Below, piece after piece: positions 1-6,428 of a stretch of DNA of 8,447 bases. The stretch comes from a bacterium UBP6_UBA1196 (GTDB taxonomy: Bacteria; UBP6; UBA1177). A model generated the notes under the pieces. It had not been told where the DNA came from. It saw only the letters and a program-made list of their open reading frames with translations, and did not search any database. The stretch is taken from assembly GCA_002310035.1 (NCBI GenBank), contig DBYC01000041.1, positions 10,100-18,546 on the forward strand, given 5' to 3'. The position numbers and the translations under genes were made by a program. How positions within the stretch are numbered: position 1 is the stretch's first letter; each line of letters opens with the position of its first letter.

Positions 1-52
1 CGGTTTGCTCCACCATTCTTCTGTTTATCCCGCAATTTTGGAGAGTTTATGA
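1..52 (+). CDS. possible 3' end of an upstream gene overlapping the MATE start
   Basis: The frame beginning at base 2 is open from the window edge to a TGA at 50-52. That stop overlaps the MATE ATG (49-51) as ATGA, the usual geometry of translationally coupled genes. Only about 16 codons are visible, ending in residues PAILESL, which is too short to identify. All three forward frames are open at the edge, so the overlap is the only argument. The stretch could equally be noncoding leader. Confidence 0.25.
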   Translation, partial: GLLHHSSVYPAILESL

Positions 53-1389
53 CAAAAAAAGCGGTCGATTTGCTTAAAGACAAGCCGTCAAAGGCGATAA
101 TCGCCCTTTCGCTGCCGATAATCCTGCTCAACATTCTGAAAGGCGGTTTCAACATCGTTGACATGCTCTGGCTAGGTATGCTCGGCAAGGAGTTTCTGGC
201 TGGTGTCAGCGCGTCGGTTTTTTTAGTCTGGGCAGTAAACGGCCTCACAGCACTCGTCACAGTCGGAATAGTTGCCGGAATTTCGAGAAATATCGGTGAA
301 AACAGGCTCGAAACGGCAAAAAGCAATACAATGAGGGCGATAGAACTCACAATTATTCTCGGAATAGCCTGCACGGCACTTCTGTTTCCGACGATAGAGC
401 CGCTCACCGGCATGATAAAACTCGAGGAAACTGCCCATAAGGCCGGTGTCGAATATTTGCAGATCATGGCCGGTGCGTGCGTCGTAACATTTCTTATGAG
501 TTCGCTTCACTCGGTTCTGATTGCCTGGGGCGACACAAAAACACCGGTATTTGTCGAGATCGCAGCTTTTGCGCTCAACATCGCTCTGAGTCCGCTTCTT
601 ATATTCGGCTGGAAATTTATTCCGCGAATGGAGACACGCGGAGCTGCGATCGCCACGATAGCGAGTTACTTTGCCGCATCGCTGATGTATGCTTTCGTGA
701 TAATCAGAAACAAGTGGATCCAGTGGCGCAGGACCGGAGAAGAAATTAAATTTTCACGATATATTTCAATAGGTTACCCTGTTGCTCTGTCGAGTATGTT
801 CTTCTCTTTTATCTACTTTTTCATAGCAAAGATCACAGCTGATTTCGGCTCCGGAGCAATCGGCGCGATGGGGATCGGACACAAAATCGAATCGGTCACA
901 TATTTCATCGCTCACGGATTCGCAGCCGGACTTTCGACTTTTGTCGGGAGAAACATCGGCGCAAAACAGGAGGAAAGAACTCTCGAAGCCTCTGTTTTCG
1001 CATTTAAGAGCGTCTGCCTGATAACCGCACTTTTCTCGCTTGTTTCAATCGTTTTCGCGAAAGAATTCGTCTCATTTTTCAACGCAGACCCCGATCTTGT
1101 CTACCACGGAATGCGCTACCTATGGTTCGTAATGCCGGCAGAAATAATCCAATGCGGTGGAATAATCTTTGAAAACGGCACATTCGCAGGTTCCGGCTAC
1201 ACAAAACCATCGTTTTATGTCGCTTTGCCGATAACCTTTGCAAGGATCCCCCTTTCATGGTTTTTAGCGATCAAAATGGGGCTCGGCACAAACGGGATCT
1301 GGCTCACTATAGCACTCACCATGCTTCTTACAAACGGGATCTTCTGCGTTTTGTACAGACAGAAAAAGTGGATAAAAACAAAGATCTGA
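49..1389 (+). CDS. MATE-family multidrug/cation antiporter
   Basis: Inner-membrane secondary transporter that would export drugs or other cationic and organic compounds in exchange for Na+ or H+. The 446-residue length is normal for the family (about 440-460), and hydrophobic segments are spread over the whole protein, consistent with 12 transmembrane helices in two related halves. Family signatures are visible: NIVDMLWLGMLG (residues 35-46) in the first helix region, GDTKTP (161-166) after helix 4, GRNIGAKQ (300-307) at the mirrored place in the second half, and GSGYTKPSF (381-389). The ATG has GGAGAG three bases upstream (40-45). Its frame stays open to the window edge, but the ribosome site and the typical N-terminus favour this start. 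The substrate cannot be told from sequence; no regulator is adjacent. Its stop lies 9 bases from the convergent rsmE stop. Confidence 0.9.
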   Translation: MTKKAVDLLKDKPSKAIIALSLPIILLNILKGGFNIVDMLWLGMLGKEFLAGVSASVFLVWAVNGLTALVTVGIVAGISRNIGENRLETAKSNTMRAIELTIILGIACTALLFPTIEPLTGMIKLEETAHKAGVEYLQIMAGACVVTFLMSSLHSVLIAWGDTKTPVFVEIAAFALNIALSPLLIFGWKFIPRMETRGAAIATIASYFAASLMYAFVIIRNKWIQWRRTGEEIKFSRYISIGYPVALSSMFFSFIYFFIAKITADFGSGAIGAMGIGHKIESVTYFIAHGFAAGLSTFVGRNIGAKQEERTLEASVFAFKSVCLITALFSLVSIVFAKEFVSFFNADPDLVYHGMRYLWFVMPAEIIQCGGIIFENGTFAGSGYTKPSFYVALPITFARIPLSWFLAIKMGLGTNGIWLTIALTMLLTNGIFCVLYRQKKWIKTKI

Positions 1390-1398
1390 TCTCTTTAT

Positions 1399-2109
1399 TT
1401 ATATGAAATGGGCGACACAGGAATGTACTGCCGCTTCAGTTCTGATGATTCTGTTTCCAAGTGAAACCGGCTTGAAACCTGCTGTTATGAATTGATTTGC
1501 TTCGTATTTTGTGAAGCCTCTTTCCGGACCGATTGCAATAATATTTGATTTTCCTTTCTCTATTTCACCGATTTTAGGGAAATCTCCAGGCAAAGCAATG
1601 TAACAGCCTGATTTTGCTGTATATTCAGGAAGAATATCGTTTGAATAAGGGCCGAACCGCTTGATCAGACTTATTTCCGGAGGAATTGTGTCCATGCTCT
1701 GTTCAAGCCCTTTCCCCACGACCTCGGCCATACCTTTTTCTGTAAACAATTCGTTTTCCCAATATCCTTTGTCTCCAAAATAAGTCTGAATAATTTCGAT
1801 CTTGGAAACACCATATGAAACGAGGTCTGAAATGAGGCGAGAAAGAACCTTCGGCCTGGCAAGCGCAACTATGACAGAAAGCGGGATTTTAGGCAAAGGA
1901 TCTTCATTCAGTTCAAAAGCAAGAATCGCTCTTTCTGTTTCAATTTTTTCAATAACGGCTTTTCCTTTTTTTCCATTTAAAATTCCTACTCTGACCTCAT
2001 TTCCAGGATTCAGCTTCAAAATTTCGTTCAAATGACGGACTTTTTCGCCGAAAATTTCAGCCTTATTTTCAGCGATCAGATCACTTCGATTGAGTAAAAG
2101 CAGATTCAT
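1399..2109 (-). CDS. rsmE: 16S rRNA (uracil-1498-N3)-methyltransferase RsmE
   Basis: SAM-dependent SPOUT-class enzyme that methylates U1498 of 16S rRNA in the assembled 30S subunit, in the cytoplasm. The length of 236 residues is normal. An N-terminal PUA-like region (about 1-70, with VRHLNEILKLNPGNEV typical of the family) precedes the knotted methyltransferase domain (about 75-236). The knot signatures are IAIGPERGFT (191-200) and SLGNRIIRTEAAV (216-228). Differences from the usual consensus are visible: GPEGG is GPERG, LGPRILRTE is LGNRIIRTE, and the EQSGR stretch reads EQSMD (136-140). GPERG also occurs in parts of the family as I remember it, so I regard this as a divergent but intact RsmE. 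The ATG has GGAAG four bases upstream and lies 20 bases after the deformylase stop, so the two are probably cotranscribed. Confidence 0.9.
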   Translation of the reverse strand: MNLLLLNRSDLIAENKAEIFGEKVRHLNEILKLNPGNEVRVGILNGKKGKAVIEKIETERAILAFELNEDPLPKIPLSVIVALARPKVLSRLISDLVSYGVSKIEIIQTYFGDKGYWENELFTEKGMAEVVGKGLEQSMDTIPPEISLIKRFGPYSNDILPEYTAKSGCYIALPGDFPKIGEIEKGKSNIIAIGPERGFTKYEANQFITAGFKPVSLGNRIIRTEAAVHSCVAHFI

Positions 2110-2129
2110 AGAACTTCCAAAACAACAAA

Positions 2130-2831
2130 TTATTCGTCTTTCTTTTCCTGAGCTTCTTTTTCAGCCTTTTCCTTCATTCGCATTTCGCGGTATTCTTCGG
2201 CCGTCATCAGCGGATCGTCAGTTTTTTTGTCGATGAAAAGAATACCATCTAAATGATCCGTTTCGTGTTGAAAAATGACAGCAGTAAAACCTTGGATACG
2301 CTCAACTTTACGCTCTAGTTTGTCACCGTTCATCACATCGTATTCGATATCGATATCCTGCCATCTTGCGACCTGTCCGAACCCTGCCGGAATTGAGAGG
2401 CACCCTTCCCAGCCGACGACCTTTTCTCCTCTTCTTTCTTTAATCATAATGTTGTAATAAAATTCAAACGGTTTTTCTTCTTTATCGAATCTCTGAACCA
2501 TTATCAGACGCCTGTTGATACCGACTTGAGGAGCCGCGATCCCTACTCCGGTTCCGATAGCTTCTTTCATGTAATTTTCAAGGACATCGTAACCCTCACT
2601 GCCGAGTTTTGCAGGAATCGAAACCTTTCTCAGGATCTCGTTGTCCTTTTCGACATCATTTTGCAGAAGATGCCTTTCCTCGGGGTTGTTGATGTAAGCG
2701 ATTTCCTCGGCGGTCATCGAACCGTCATCGCTTCCCTCTGCTGCGTTTTCATCTTTTACAGAAGCCGTCGCACAAGCAGCCAAAACCAATGCACTGACCA
2801 TGAACAAAAAATAATTTTTCAACAAATTCAT
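2130..2831 (-). CDS. peptide deformylase with a lipoprotein signal peptide
   Basis: Metal-dependent hydrolase of the polypeptide deformylase family, which removes the formyl group from N-formylmethionine. All three catalytic motifs are intact: GVGIAAPQ (residues 95-102, GxGxAAxQ), EGCLS (142-146, metal ligand Cys144) and HETDH (189-193, ligands His189 and His193, catalytic Glu190). Unlike the standard cytosolic enzyme (about 170-190 residues, starting just before the LRK segment at 67-69), this 233-residue protein begins with a hydrophobic signal sequence ending in the lipobox LAAC (17-20). A polar linker (21-60) follows, and the protein ends in a charged tail (from about 202). The start is well supported: GAGG lies 7 bases before the ATG. 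Inference: it is exported and lipid-anchored by Cys20; Ala at +2 would allow outer-membrane sorting under the E. coli rule. I recall exported deformylase-like sequences in Bacteroidetes, but cannot check. It is the first gene of a probable unit with rsmE. Confidence 0.88.
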   Translation of the reverse strand: MNLLKNYFLFMVSALVLAACATASVKDENAAEGSDDGSMTAEEIAYINNPEERHLLQNDVEKDNEILRKVSIPAKLGSEGYDVLENYMKEAIGTGVGIAAPQVGINRRLIMVQRFDKEEKPFEFYYNIMIKERRGEKVVGWEGCLSIPAGFGQVARWQDIDIEYDVMNGDKLERKVERIQGFTAVIFQHETDHLDGILFIDKKTDDPLMTAEEYREMRMKEKAEKEAQEKKDE

Positions 2832-2838
2832 AATGTTA

Positions 2839-2842
2839 CCTC
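2839..2842 (-). promoter_or_regulatory. ribosome binding site fixing the deformylase start
   Basis: Reading leftward, GAGG lies 7 bases before the ATG at 2831. This supports translation of the signal peptide. The internal Met39 (codon 2715-2717) has only a GAGGGA too far upstream to serve, so a shorter cytosolic form is not favoured. Confidence 0.75.
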
Positions 2843-2864
2843 ACAAAACAGTTAAAAGCGGGAT

Positions 2865-2892
2865 ATTTTAAAGAAAAGCGAAAAGAAAACAA
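2865..2892 (-). promoter_or_regulatory. candidate sigma-70 promoter for deformylase-rsmE
   Basis: On the minus strand TTGTTT (2887-2892) is followed after 16 bases by TAAAAT (2865-2870). The expected transcript would start about 25-30 bases before the deformylase ATG. It lies back to back with the rightward promoter at 2901-2928; the two -35 boxes are 8 bases apart. By-eye match only. Confidence 0.45.
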
Positions 2893-2900
2893 GCATTAAA

Positions 2901-2928
2901 TTGCTCTTTTTCATTAAATCACTATAAT
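2901..2928 (+). promoter_or_regulatory. candidate sigma-70 promoter for the lipoprotein-HAD-lipoprotein unit
   Basis: TTGCTC (2901-2906) and a perfect TATAAT (2923-2928) are separated by 16 bases, giving a leader of about 35 bases before the ATG at 2971. The -35 box sits in an imperfect inverted repeat with arms AGCA and TGCT (2892-2905), which could be a regulator site. Confidence 0.6.
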
Positions 2929-2970
2929 TCATCGGCAAAATTTTAGGATCTTTATCAAAACGGGGATGTT

Positions 2971-3567
2971 ATGAAAAAACTATTTCTGCTGTTCAGCGTT
3001 TTTATTCTTGCTTTTTCGGTTTCATGCGGCAGTGCCGACAAAAAAAAGGATTCGGAAAAAAATTATCACCTTGCCGATTACAAAGATTCGGCTTTGCGCT
3101 ATTTTCCGCTTGCTGTCGGCAACACATGGAAATATAAAGTCAACTACTTCGGGCAGAGCGGAGAACAGGAGATCAGCATCGTCGGAACCGACGGAGAATG
3201 GTTCATTGACAATACCGGAGCAAAATTAAAGGCCGACAGGCACGGGATCCGCGATGAAGGTCGTTATATCATGAAATTCCCGCTTCAGCTTGAATCCTGG
3301 CTTACAATAACAAAGGAAAAAACCCGCGAAATCAGAAAAACGGAAGGAGTTGACGAAACAGTCACCGTCCCGGCAGGCACTTTCGAGGGAACGATCAAAG
3401 TTCACACCTATGTCGAACACCGCAACAAAAAAGTAGTGCTGCATTCATACCATTACTTTGCTCTGAAAGTCGGTATCGTAAAAATCGTAACCGTTCTCGA
3501 AGATCTCAAGGAAGACAAGGTTTATCCGCAGACGACACTTGAACTTGTAAGTTACAATGTGGAGTAA
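2971..3567 (+). CDS. lipoprotein with FPLxxGNTWxY motif, function unknown
   Basis: A 198-residue predicted lipoprotein. A Lys-Lys N-terminus and hydrophobic core (residues 4-15) lead to Cys19 in the lipobox context SVSC, followed by a Lys/Asp-rich linker (22-40). The mature part starts with YFPLAVGNTWKYKV (44-57) and later has VTVPAGTFEG (131-140) and a closing stretch with YFALKVGIVKI (162-172). This combination recurs in uncharacterised lipoproteins of deltaproteobacteria and other Gram-negatives as I remember it; the domain looks like a small beta-rich fold, and no catalytic residues stand out. It would sit in the inner or outer membrane facing the periplasm. It is the first gene of a three-gene unit: its stop is 2 bases before the HAD start, and GGAG within its last codons (3561-3564) serves the next gene. 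The start has GGGG five bases upstream (2962-2965). Confidence 0.8.
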   Translation: MKKLFLLFSVFILAFSVSCGSADKKKDSEKNYHLADYKDSALRYFPLAVGNTWKYKVNYFGQSGEQEISIVGTDGEWFIDNTGAKLKADRHGIRDEGRYIMKFPLQLESWLTITKEKTREIRKTEGVDETVTVPAGTFEGTIKVHTYVEHRNKKVVLHSYHYFALKVGIVKIVTVLEDLKEDKVYPQTTLELVSYNVE

Positions 3568-3569
3568 AA

Positions 3570-4217
3570 ATGATTTACAGCAATAAAAAAATGATCATTT
3601 TCGATTGGAACGGAACTTTGATCGATGATGTCTGGCTGAATCTGAATGCGATAAACGGTGTTTTGGAAAAGAGAAAAATCAATCCGATAACAATCGAATA
3701 TTACAGAGAAAATTTTTTGTTTCCGGTTTCTGTCTTCTACAAAGAGCTGGGACTTGACATTGAAAAAGAATGGGAAGAGATAACTCGTGAATTCGGGGAT
3801 CTTTATCTCGCCGGAATTGACAAAGTCAAACTTTTCCCGGATGTCGTTACCTCACTTGAGGAACTCAAAAAAGCCGGAATCGAAGTCGGAATATTTTCGG
3901 CAATGGAACACCATCTGTTGAACAAACATGTCAAAGCGCTCAGAATTTCACAATATTTCCGTTTCATTGAAGGAATAGAAAACTTCTATGCCGGTGGAAA
4001 GACCCATCTTTGCAAAAAAATTCTTGAAAAATCAGGATATTCGGAAAGGGAAATCCTTTTTGTCGGGGACACATGCCACGACTATGAAACTGCAAAAGCT
4101 TTGGGTTGTAATGCAGCACTTGTTTCGCGCGGGCACAACACTGCTGAAATATTGAGAAATACCGGTGCGCCGGTCTTCGGATCAATTAGTGAACTTATAA
4201 ATCTTTCAAGGGGTTGA
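3570..4217 (+). CDS. HAD-superfamily hydrolase, phosphoglycolate-phosphatase-like
   Basis: Cytoplasmic phosphohydrolase of the haloacid dehalogenase superfamily, 215 residues with an alpha-helical cap after motif I (about 20-85), as in the Gph/beta-phosphoglucomutase group. The four motifs are present: motif I FDWNGTL (11-17, nucleophile Asp12), motif II Ser110 in GIFSA, motif III Lys144 in GGKTH, and motif IV VGDTCHDYETA (165-175, Asp167 and Asp171). In motif I the second Asp (the usual acid/base in DxD) is Asn14. FDWNGTL variants are found in other HAD proteins as I recall, so this is a subgroup trait rather than clear decay, but it may alter the reaction. The substrate is unknown. The start at 3570 uses GGAG (3561-3564) inside the previous gene, so translation is probably coupled; Met8 is a less likely alternative. 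Its stop ends 2 bases before the next lipoprotein start. Confidence 0.85.
   Translation: MIYSNKKMIIFDWNGTLIDDVWLNLNAINGVLEKRKINPITIEYYRENFLFPVSVFYKELGLDIEKEWEEITREFGDLYLAGIDKVKLFPDVVTSLEELKKAGIEVGIFSAMEHHLLNKHVKALRISQYFRFIEGIENFYAGGKTHLCKKILEKSGYSEREILFVGDTCHDYETAKALGCNAALVSRGHNTAEILRNTGAPVFGSISELINLSRG
4208..4213 (+). promoter_or_regulatory. ribosome binding site placing the next start at TTG 4220
   Basis: AAGGGG lies in the last codons of the HAD gene. It directly abuts the TTG at 4214, leaving no spacer, but stands 6 bases from the in-frame TTG at 4220. The latter gives a normal lipoprotein N-terminus (Met-Lys-His followed by a hydrophobic core). Confidence 0.7.
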
Positions 4218-4219
4218 CT

Positions 4220-5029
4220 TTGAAACACTTATTCTTTGTTTTATCAATTATATCAATCATTTTCACACTTTCCTGTTCATCGGGGAAAGATTCTGCTTCA
4301 AGAAAATCAGAGCGGAAAGTCAATAATTCTGAAATCGGCACCGTAGAAACGGAAGGCGGTGAACTGCTAAACATTTCAGGCTATTCCAAAGACAACGAAG
4401 TTATGCGGAAAATGAAGATGCTTGACGAGGATTTCATCAACTGCTACAAAAATGTGATAAAAATAGGCAAGGCTGAAAATATTGACATTCATTTCAGTTT
4501 TGAAATAGACAGCGAAGGCTTTTTCGACGGCATAGACATCGTCAAAGTTCCGTCAAAAGAAGCCAACAAAATCGCCAGATGTATCAAAAAAGAGATGGAA
4601 TCGGTCGGTGTAAGACCTGGCAATCAGAGAATAGCCGATTACCGCCTTTCATACAAACTCGTCAAAGGCACGAAAAAGACAGAAACTAAAAAATCAAAAA
4701 TGAATGATCTGCGCTCGAAGAAACTTGCATCGCTTGCACAGATGCAGAAATTTAAGGAATGTTACGAATCGCGCAAAGCCAAGAACCCGAAAATACAGGG
4801 AAAATTCACATTGAAATTCACAGTTGCACAAGACGGTGAAGTTTACGACATCAAACTCAGAAACAACACTTTGACAGACAAATATGTAATAAACTGCGTC
4901 ATTACAGAACTCGAGGACACTGTTTTTCCGCAAGGCGAAAGCGATGACGAAGTTGAAGTCAACTTCAATTTTACAGCAACATCTGCAAATCCCAGACCCG
5001 ATAAACCGAGAAAATCGCTGAGTTTGTAA
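4220..5029 (+). CDS. lipoprotein with two AgmX/PglI-like C-terminal domains
   Basis: A 269-residue predicted lipoprotein starting at TTG (see the ribosome site at 4208). The signal peptide ends at Cys19 (TLSC), followed by a Ser/Lys-rich linker. Two related domains follow. The first runs roughly 70-140, from CYKN at Cys75, through HFSFEIDSEG, to ARCIKK at Cys121. The second runs roughly 176-252, from ECYES at Cys181, through KFTLKFTVAQDGEV, to INCVIT at Cys226 and then FPQG. Both follow the pattern Cys, G/K-rich turn, 'fxfxIxxdGxv', Cys, as in the AgmX/PglI C-terminal (TonB-C-like) domain known from myxobacterial gliding proteins. The Cys pairs are 46 and 45 residues apart and could form disulfides in the periplasm. 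A Lys-rich linker (about 150-170) separates the copies. Function unknown. It is the last gene of the three-gene unit. Confidence 0.75.
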   Translation: MKHLFFVLSIISIIFTLSCSSGKDSASRKSERKVNNSEIGTVETEGGELLNISGYSKDNEVMRKMKMLDEDFINCYKNVIKIGKAENIDIHFSFEIDSEGFFDGIDIVKVPSKEANKIARCIKKEMESVGVRPGNQRIADYRLSYKLVKGTKKTETKKSKMNDLRSKKLASLAQMQKFKECYESRKAKNPKIQGKFTLKFTVAQDGEVYDIKLRNNTLTDKYVINCVITELEDTVFPQGESDDEVEVNFNFTATSANPRPDKPRKSLSL

Positions 5030-5032
5030 AAA

Positions 5033-5074
5033 TTCAGAAAAAATCCGTAAAAATCCGAATTGTTTTTTTTTGAA
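5033..5074. terminator. weak A/T-rich bidirectional terminator candidate between convergent genes
   Basis: The arm TTCAGAAAAAA (5033-5043) can pair with TTTTTTTTGAA (5064-5074) through 11 pairs including one G-U, closing a 20-base loop. Transcripts in both directions would carry a U run. The loop holds a 10-base-spaced direct repeat AAAAATCCG (starting at 5039 and 5049). There is no GC-rich stem, so the call rests mostly on position between convergent stops. Confidence 0.3.
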
Positions 5075-5075
5075 A

Positions 5076-6353
5076 CTATCCTTTCGTTACCAGATGGTAA
5101 TTTTTCTTGCCGCAGCGAAGCACAAGCATCGAGCCGTGAAGAAGATCGGATGTTTTGAGCATCATATCGGCGTTGTCGGCTTTTTCGTTGTTGATATAAC
5201 AGCCGCCCTGCGCGATCATTGCTCTCGCCTTTCCTTTCGAAGGCTGCATTTTGGTTAAAACAAGAAGATCTGTAATATTTACGCCGCTTTCGAAGTCACC
5301 TGCCGGAACAGTTGTCGAAGGAACATCTTTAAAAATGCTGAGAAGGTCTTTTTCGCTGAGTCCGTGGAGATCGCCGCCGAAAAGTGCAGCGCTCGCCGCC
5401 TGTGCGCTTTTGAGTCCTTCTTCGCCGTGCATGATACGCGTTGCTTCGGTAGCCAGAAGAATCTGGGCTTTTCTCAAATGCGGCTCTTTCTTGTGCTCTT
5501 CGACAACTTTCTCGATCTCGTCAACATCCAGAAATGTGAATATTTTCAACATCTTTTCGACATCTTCATCGGTAACGTTGATCCAGTACTGGTAGTATTG
5601 GTAAGGCGAGGTTTTTTCCGCGTCAAGCCAGACAGCGTTGCCAGCGCTTTTGCCGAATTTCTCGCCTGTTGAAGTCGTCATGAGCGGGAAAGTCATACCG
5701 AAAGCCTTGCCTGCGTCGTCTGGATTCATTCTTCTGATTAGCTCAAGTCCTGCCGTGATGTTGCCCCACTGGTCGTTTCCGCCGAACTCGACCGTGCAGT
5801 TTTTTTCCTTGAAAAGATGAAGGAAATCGTGCGCCTGAAGCGTCATGTAGCTGAATTCGGTGAAGGAAATTCCGTTTTCCGAAGCAATTCTCGTCTTTAC
5901 CGAATCTTTTGTCAGCATGTAGTTTATCGTGAAGAATTTGCCGACTTCGCGAAGCCAGTCGAGGATCGACATATTCGCCGTCCAGTCGTAGTTGTTGACG
6001 ATCTCAGCAGGATTTTCACCGTCGAATTTAAGAACAGTTCCCATCTGCTTTTTTATGGCTTCAACGTTTTCCTTAACCTTTTCAATGGTTTGCAGATTTC
6101 TTTCGGTCGATCTTCCGCTCGGATCGCCTATCATGCCGGTAGCTCCGCCGACAAGTGCCAGAACTTTGTTCCCGCACCTCTGGAAATGAGCCAGCCCCAT
6201 GATCGGAACAAGGTTTCCGATGTGAAGACTGTTTGCCGTCGGGTCAAAACCGCAATAGACCGTGACTTTGTTATTTTTCAAATGCTCAATAATTCCTTCA
6301 TCCGTGACCTGAGCGATAAAACCGCGTCTTTTAAGTTCGTCAAAAACAGACAT
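5076..6353 (-). CDS. tyrS: tyrosyl-tRNA synthetase
   Basis: Cytoplasmic class I aminoacyl-tRNA synthetase charging tRNA-Tyr; 425 residues from the chosen start, normal for the bacterial TyrRS type with an S4 domain. In this numbering: the tyrosine/ATP site CGFDPTANSLHIGN (34-47) contains the HIGH-class motif HIGN (44-47), followed by GGATGMIGDPSGR (69-81). GGNDQWGN (191-198) is the conserved binding loop, and KFGKS (232-236) is the KMSKS-class loop. A helical anticodon-binding part (about 250-350) and a C-terminal S4-like RNA-binding domain (about 360-425) follow. The start is ATG 6353, because GGAGG (6359-6363) lies 5 bases before it; the in-frame TTG at 6365 overlaps that ribosome site. The leader is too short for a T-box. 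It lies downstream of the glycosyltransferase in the same direction, with a 75-base gap holding its own promoter candidate. Confidence 0.97.
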   Translation of the reverse strand: MSVFDELKRRGFIAQVTDEGIIEHLKNNKVTVYCGFDPTANSLHIGNLVPIMGLAHFQRCGNKVLALVGGATGMIGDPSGRSTERNLQTIEKVKENVEAIKKQMGTVLKFDGENPAEIVNNYDWTANMSILDWLREVGKFFTINYMLTKDSVKTRIASENGISFTEFSYMTLQAHDFLHLFKEKNCTVEFGGNDQWGNITAGLELIRRMNPDDAGKAFGMTFPLMTTSTGEKFGKSAGNAVWLDAEKTSPYQYYQYWINVTDEDVEKMLKIFTFLDVDEIEKVVEEHKKEPHLRKAQILLATEATRIMHGEEGLKSAQAASAALFGGDLHGLSEKDLLSIFKDVPSTTVPAGDFESGVNITDLLVLTKMQPSKGKARAMIAQGGCYINNEKADNADMMLKTSDLLHGSMLVLRCGKKNYHLVTKG

Positions 6354-6358
6354 TTCTT

Positions 6359-6363
6359 CCTCC
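6359..6363 (-). promoter_or_regulatory. ribosome binding site fixing the tyrS start
   Basis: GGAGG read leftward, 5 bases before ATG 6353. The longer frame from TTG 6365 would begin inside this site, so the four extra residues are rejected. Confidence 0.85.
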
Positions 6364-6382
6364 AAAAATCAAAAAACGGAGA

Positions 6383-6410
6383 ATATTATTTAAGAAGATA
6401 AAAAAATCAA
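6383..6410 (-). promoter_or_regulatory. candidate sigma-70 promoter for tyrS
   Basis: On the minus strand TTGATT (6405-6410) is followed after 16 bases by TAATAT (6383-6388), giving a leader of about 20-25 bases before the tyrS ATG. It lies in the 75-base gap after the glycosyltransferase stop, so tyrS may be transcribed both from here and by read-through. No terminator hairpin is visible in the gap. Confidence 0.5.
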
Positions 6411-6428
6411 TGATGCAGAAATTTCTTT

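Noticed and set aside
1390..1398. Terminator between the convergent MATE and rsmE genes
   Set aside because: Only 9 bases separate the stops and no hairpin is evident across them.
2715..2717. Met39 of the deformylase as the true start of a cytosolic enzyme
   Set aside because: Its upstream sequence lacks a well-spaced ribosome site, while the upstream ATG has GAGG at 7 bases and yields a complete signal peptide with lipobox.
4214..4219. TTG at 4214 as start of the AgmX-like lipoprotein
   Set aside because: AAGGGG abuts it with no spacer; the TTG at 4220 has proper spacing.
6354..6428. T-box or other tRNA-sensing leader before tyrS
   Set aside because: The 75-base gap is too short and shows no terminator/antiterminator stems.
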